Shown piece by piece: positions 15,313-18,793 of a DNA stretch of 18,793 nt (its first letter is position 1; the number at the start of each line of letters is the position of its first letter). The DNA is from WHTB01 sp050699035 (GTDB lineage Bacteria; Actinomycetota; Actinomycetes; Propionibacteriales; Nocardioidaceae), in assembly GCA_050699035.1 (NCBI GenBank), contig JBOHDE010000058.1:1-18793 (forward strand). Direction: 5' to 3'. The notes below the pieces were generated by a model that was given only the letters and a program-made list of their open reading frames with translations, did no database searches and had not been told where the DNA came from. The translations under genes were made by a program, and so were the position numbers.

Positions 15313-16314
15313 TTGACCGGCAACAGCCCGCTCGGCATCGGGATCGTCGGCGCCGGGTTCGTCGCCGAGTCCCACGCCGCGGCGATCGCCACGGATCCGC
15401 GGCTGCGCCTGAGCGCCGTGTTCGACCTGGACACGGCGGCGGCGGCCGCGATGGCGGCTCGGTTCGGCGCGGCCAGGGCCACCGACCTGACGGAGCTGCT
15501 CGGCCGGGCGGACGTCGAGGCGGTGATCGTGTGCACACCGAACGACACGCACGTGACGCTGGCCGAGCAGGTGGCTGAGGCCGGGCGTCATCTCCTGATG
15601 GAAAAGCCCCTCGCGCTGAGTTCGTCGGAGGCGCGCCGGCTGACGAAGGTATACGCCGACCGCGACCTGACCCTGCTGGTCGGTCACACGCATCGCCACA
15701 GCGCGTACGCCATCGCGGTCAAGGAGGCGATCGAGTCCGGCCGGATCGGCACGGTGCGATCGATGCGGCTGGCGATCACCGGCGGGTGGATCTGGGGCGG
15801 CTGGGGCGCCTGGGTGCTCGACCCGGCCCGCAGCGGCGGCCATGCCTTCCACAACGGGGTGCATCTGTACGACCTGGCCCGCTGGTGGCTGGACTCGCCC
15901 GTCCAGTCGGCCTGGACGTGTGCTCAGCACCTCACGGCAGCAGCCCTGCGGATCGACGACTACCTCTGCTCGACGCTCCAGACGGAGTCTGGTGCGGCGG
16001 CGGTCTGTGAGATCAGCCGGGGTGAGCGGCCGCGTGCGGCGAGCGTCTTCGAGATCGTCGTCCAGGGCACCCGCGGCACCCTGCTTCGTACCTGGAGCTC
16101 GGACGGCATCGTCCGGCTCAGCGACGACGGCAGCGGCCCTCTCACCGCGGTCGGCGACTCGCCGTTCGGTCGTCAGCTGGTCGTGTTCGAGCAGGCGATC
16201 CGCGCGTCCGGACCGGTCGCACCTCCGCCCGAGCACGCGGTGGAGGCAATCGCGGTGGCCGAGGCAGTCGAGCGGTCGGCGCGCACCGGTGACCTGGTCC
16301 GGGTGGGCGGATGA
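15313..16314 (+). CDS. Gfo/Idh/MocA-family oxidoreductase (first of a pair)
   Basis: A 333-residue NAD(P)-dependent cytoplasmic dehydrogenase, typically acting on a sugar, inositol or sugar-acid hydroxyl. The N-terminal Rossmann motif is GIGIVGAGFVAESHA (Gly10, Gly13, Gly15). The family EKP triad is at 97-99, and the catalytic region GGHAFHNGVHLYDLARWW (His184, Asp187) takes the usual GGGaL.D.G.H..D position. The start is TTG at 15313, supported by GGAG (15301-15304) 8 bases upstream and by the Rossmann strand following at once; there is no better start. It is the first gene behind the palindromic operator and overlaps the second oxidoreductase gene by 4 bases. Substrate not identifiable. Confidence 0.85.
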   Translation: MTGNSPLGIGIVGAGFVAESHAAAIATDPRLRLSAVFDLDTAAAAAMAARFGAARATDLTELLGRADVEAVIVCTPNDTHVTLAEQVAEAGRHLLMEKPLALSSSEARRLTKVYADRDLTLLVGHTHRHSAYAIAVKEAIESGRIGTVRSMRLAITGGWIWGGWGAWVLDPARSGGHAFHNGVHLYDLARWWLDSPVQSAWTCAQHLTAAALRIDDYLCSTLQTESGAAAVCEISRGERPRAASVFEIVVQGTRGTLLRTWSSDGIVRLSDDGSGPLTAVGDSPFGRQLVVFEQAIRASGPVAPPPEHAVEAIAVAEAVERSARTGDLVRVGG

Positions 16315-17297
16315 CGACGGCCGGGTCGATGCACGCGGTGCCGGTCCTCGTCGCCGGCTGCTGGGGGGCCGGCACGCAGCACCATCAGCGCGACATGTAC
16401 CTGCCCGCGCTCACCCGGAGCCCTGACGTCGAGGTCGTCGGCGTCTGGGACGACGGCCAGCAGTCCGGTTCGCAGGTCGGGCGGGCGAAGGCGCTGGGTC
16501 GCGACTTCGGGGTCCCGGTGGTCGACGACCTGTCCGAGGCACTCGACTCGTGCCGTGCTGTCGTCGGCTGCCCGGCACCAGACGTCGTCAGTACGCTGCT
16601 CGCGTCTGCCGCCGAGCGCGACCTTCCGGTGCTGCTCGACAAACCGACGCTGTTCGGCACCAAGGCGCTCGGCGCCCTCGTACGGGACCTCCCGGCTGCC
16701 ACCGTGGTCGCGGGCCACCACTGGCGGTTCCACGGGGCGGTCGCCAGCGCACGCCTCGCCGTCCGGTCCGGTCAGCTCGGGCTGCTCCACGCGGTGCATG
16801 CCGAGCTGATCGTGGGGGGTCCCGACGGCGCGAACCCGCTCGGCGAGCTCCGCAACCTCTGCATCCACCCGCTCGACGTCGTCGAGTCGCTGCTCGGTCC
16901 GCTGCACGGCCGTACGCACGCCGTCCATGCGGCGCCGTCGGACGGTGCGGGCGAGAGCTGGACCATCTCGATGCACCTGGAGCCGGACGTCGTCGTCTCG
17001 GCGCTGGTCGGCCGGGTGCGCCCTGACGTGTCCTCGGCGGTGCACCGCTACCGCCTGCTCGGCAGTCACGGGCAGCTGCTCCTCGACCTGGCCGGGCCGG
17101 CGATGAGTGTGGTCGGTCGCCAGGTCGATGACCTGCCGTTCGGACCGAGCTCGGTCGACGCGATGGTGGCCCAGTTCCTCGCCGCGAGCGGCCGGCTCGA
17201 ACCCACGCTGTCCACCGCCGCGGGCCTCTCGCAGGTCGTCGACGCGGTCGAGACCGCGGCGACGTCCCGCACCATCGAGACATTCGGAGGAAGCTGA
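16311..17297 (+). CDS. Gfo/Idh/MocA-like oxidoreductase, divergent (second of a pair)
   Basis: A 328-residue protein of the same superfamily as its upstream neighbour but clearly divergent. The dinucleotide motif reads VPVLVAGCWGAGTQHH instead of GIVGAGxxA, the lysine motif is DKP (110-112) rather than EKP, and the catalytic segment is LCIHPLDVVESLLG (His186, Asp189). These keep the key Lys, Asp and His, so it may be active. The ATG overlaps the previous stop (ATGA, 16311-16314), and its own stop overlaps the FAH gene's ATG by one base, so three genes are translated as a unit. The pair may oxidise and reduce one intermediate in turn, or form a mixed complex; this is inference. Confidence 0.78.
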   Translation: MTTAGSMHAVPVLVAGCWGAGTQHHQRDMYLPALTRSPDVEVVGVWDDGQQSGSQVGRAKALGRDFGVPVVDDLSEALDSCRAVVGCPAPDVVSTLLASAAERDLPVLLDKPTLFGTKALGALVRDLPAATVVAGHHWRFHGAVASARLAVRSGQLGLLHAVHAELIVGGPDGANPLGELRNLCIHPLDVVESLLGPLHGRTHAVHAAPSDGAGESWTISMHLEPDVVVSALVGRVRPDVSSAVHRYRLLGSHGQLLLDLAGPAMSVVGRQVDDLPFGPSSVDAMVAQFLAASGRLEPTLSTAAGLSQVVDAVETAATSRTIETFGGS

Positions 17298-18166
17298 TGA
17301 GGTTATGCACGTTTCAACGGCCCGACGGTTCGGTCGGGCACGGCCGGGTCGACGATCCCACCCTGATCGAGGTCCTGGGCGAGGGTGACCTCCAGGCCGT
17401 CGTCACCGATCCCGGTGCGGTGTCCGCGACCGGCAGCACGGAGCCGGTGGACGGAGTGCAGATCCTGGCACCGCTCCTCCAGCCGGGAAAGATCCTCGCC
17501 GCCGCGACGAACTACCAGGAGCACATCGTCGAGGGTGGCGGGACACCGGTCGACAAGGCCCGCACGTCGCCCAAGCTGTTCACCAAGCCCGACACCGCCC
17601 TGATCGGGCCGGGCGCGCCCTTCGTACTCCCGGAGATCTCTGACACCGCCGACTGGGAGGTGGAGCTGGCGGTCGTCATCGGTCGAGCGGCCCGCGGGGT
17701 GGCGGCGACCGAGGCGCTGGACCATGTCTTCGGCTACGCGACGTCCAACGACATCTCACTGCGCTCGCTCACGCTCGGCTACGAGCGCGACGACGGCCCG
17801 AATGTGGGGTTCTTCGACTGGCTGGAGGGCAAGTGGGCGGACGGGTCCGCGCCGATCGGCCCGTGGCTGGTGACGACCGACGACATTCCGGACCCCCAGC
17901 GCCTCGGCATCAGGCTCGAGCTGAACGGCGAGACCCGCCAGGAGTCGTCGACAGCTGAAATGATATTTTCCGTGGCTGAGCTAGTCTCGTTCGCGTCTCG
18001 ACTATGCACCCTGCGTCCAGGCGACATAATTCTCACTGGAACACCCGCCGGTGTCGGCGCCTCGACATCGACGTACCTCAGAGACGGGGACCTGGTTGTG
18101 GCAGAGGTCGATGGCCTCGGCCGGCTTGAGACGCCGATCGTCAGCGAGCAGGTCGCCGTCCGATGA
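17297..18166 (+). CDS. Fumarylacetoacetate hydrolase (FAH) family protein
   Basis: A 289-residue metal-dependent hydrolase or decarboxylase that cleaves or decarboxylates diketo or 2-keto-3-deoxy acids. Landmarks are ILAAATNYQEH (Asn72, Tyr73, His76), the acidic metal motif DWEVELAVVIG (Glu121, Glu123), TSNDIS (Asp152), KWADGSAPIGPWLV and the terminal GDIILTGTPAGVG. GGAGGAAG (17286-17293) precedes ATG 17297, which overlaps the previous stop. In known fucose oxidation an FAH-family enzyme splits L-2,4-diketo-3-deoxyfuconate to pyruvate and lactate, so it could complete the pathway begun at the left of the window, but it could equally serve the adjacent oxidoreductases. Codons of about 17955-18045 are unusually A/T-rich for this gene. 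Confidence 0.85.
   Translation: MRLCTFQRPDGSVGHGRVDDPTLIEVLGEGDLQAVVTDPGAVSATGSTEPVDGVQILAPLLQPGKILAAATNYQEHIVEGGGTPVDKARTSPKLFTKPDTALIGPGAPFVLPEISDTADWEVELAVVIGRAARGVAATEALDHVFGYATSNDISLRSLTLGYERDDGPNVGFFDWLEGKWADGSAPIGPWLVTTDDIPDPQRLGIRLELNGETRQESSTAEMIFSVAELVSFASRLCTLRPGDIILTGTPAGVGASTSTYLRDGDLVVAEVDGLGRLETPIVSEQVAVR
17956..17971. promoter_or_regulatory. Possible intragenic operator upstream of the IclR gene
   Basis: TGAAATGATATTTTCC inside the FAH gene matches the pattern TGAAAyGrnATTTT of the elements at 7426-7440 and 15195-15209. It uses the codons GAA, ATA and TTT where neighbouring codons almost always end in G or C. It lies 206 bases before the IclR start. A CATAAT (18025-18030) further on might serve as a -10 box, but no good -35 box is seen. 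Confidence 0.25.
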
Positions 18167-18176
18167 AGGGAGCTTG

Positions 18177-18793
18177 ATGCCACGAGTCGACGCGGAGCTG
18201 CCCGGTGCGTATCGCGCCCAGTCTCTGACGCGAGGACTCCACGTGCTGCGCACCATCGCCGCAGGACGAGTCCCCGTCACGCTGCAAGAGCTCCACAACA
18301 GAACCGAGATCCCGAAGCCCACCCTGGTCCGCCTGCTGGCGATCTTGACCCGGGAAGGATGCACGGTCCGCGTCGATGACCGGCCGACCTACAGCCTGGG
18401 CCCCACGGTGCTCGAGATCGCGGCCGGGGTCGCCGAGGACATGGACCCGGAGACGATCGCCAAGCCACGGATGGAACAGCTGATGGGCACCGCCGGGCAC
18501 ACGGTCAACCTCGGCGTGCTCTCGGGCGGCGAGGTGCTGCACGTGTGCGTCGTGCTGTCCGACCGTCCGGTCCGTTACACCGCCCACTCGGGTACGAAGG
18601 ACGCGGTGTGGTGCACCGGTCTGGGCAAGGCCCTGCTGGCCTACTCCGCGCCGGCGGTCGTCAACCGGACCCTGGTGGGCCGGAAGCTGACCCGCCGCAC
18701 GGCGCGCACTATCACCACCCGCACCGAGTTGGACGCCGAGGTCAAGCGCGTTCGGCGGCGCGGCTGGAGCCATGACGACGAGGAGAGCGCCGA
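18177..18793 (+). CDS. IclR-family transcriptional regulator, 3'-truncated by window edge
   Basis: A DNA-binding regulator; 205 complete codons are in the window, and about 50 C-terminal residues of the usual 250 or so lie beyond it. Residues of about 16-65 form the winged helix (SLTRGLHVLRTIAAG, then LQELHNRTEIPKPTLVRLLAIL and a wing ending TYSLGP). From about 80 the effector domain follows, with HTVNLGVLSGGEVLHVCVV, YTAHSGTKDAVWCTGLGKALLAY and, at the edge, RGWSHDDEES, all standard IclR landmarks. ATG 18177 follows AAGGGAG (18166-18172) by 4 bases and starts 10 bases after the FAH stop. It is the likely local regulator for the palindromes at 2097-2108 and 15264-15284, though binding is not shown by sequence. 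Confidence 0.9.
   Translation, partial: MPRVDAELPGAYRAQSLTRGLHVLRTIAAGRVPVTLQELHNRTEIPKPTLVRLLAILTREGCTVRVDDRPTYSLGPTVLEIAAGVAEDMDPETIAKPRMEQLMGTAGHTVNLGVLSGGEVLHVCVVLSDRPVRYTAHSGTKDAVWCTGLGKALLAYSAPAVVNRTLVGRKLTRRTARTITTRTELDAEVKRVRRRGWSHDDEESA

Overview
The window is high-GC DNA with strong G/C preference at third codon positions, GTG and TTG starts, short gene overlaps and few A/T-rich stretches. This fits an Actinomycetota genome, perhaps a soil or plant-associated member of the Propionibacteriales type, although no rRNA or other marker is present and the genus is an inference. The few A/T-rich patches fall almost all at promoters and operators, which makes regulatory sites unusually easy to see.

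Region 1 (1-6211, all +) is an L-fucose uptake and oxidation module. It holds the 3' part of an L-fuconate dehydratase, an aldo/keto reductase of the L-fucose dehydrogenase type, an L-fucose mutarotase (fucU), and a ribose-type sugar ABC transporter (dual ATPase, permease, lipoprotein binding protein). A promoter with a palindrome at its start point sits just ahead of fucU, so the mutarotase-transporter part can probably be transcribed separately from the two enzymes upstream.

Region 2 (6212-7478) is mostly non-coding. It holds inverted repeats, a stand-alone PAS-domain protein behind a perfect 17-bp palindrome, and the truncated N-terminus of a SAM-dependent methyltransferase on the minus strand. 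Region 3 (7479-9716, +) encodes a secreted, Asp-box (sialidase-fold) protein with two C-terminal beta-sandwich domains.

Region 4 (9722-15124, all -) is a tightly coupled five-gene operon: N-acyl-D-amino-acid deacylase-like amidohydrolase, a second amidohydrolase, a D-threonine aldolase-family PLP enzyme, a PIG-L-fold protein with an altered active-site motif, and an HSL-family esterase. Region 5 (15313-end, +) is divergent from it: two Gfo/Idh/MocA oxidoreductases, a fumarylacetoacetate-hydrolase-family enzyme and an IclR-family regulator cut by the window end.

Two shared DNA motifs tie these regions together. An inverted repeat with half-sites GAAATC/GATTTC lies on the predicted start points of both the fucU-transporter unit and the oxidoreductase-FAH-IclR unit. 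A 20-bp promoter element, TTGACATGAAACG..ATTTT, stands in front of both the secreted Asp-box protein and the five-gene minus operon. The simplest reading is that the whole window is one coordinated carbohydrate or glycoconjugate utilisation locus, with a secreted hydrolase, sugar importer, fucose oxidation and an uncharacterised deacylase/PLP/oxidoreductase pathway. The substrate of that last pathway cannot be read from the sequence.
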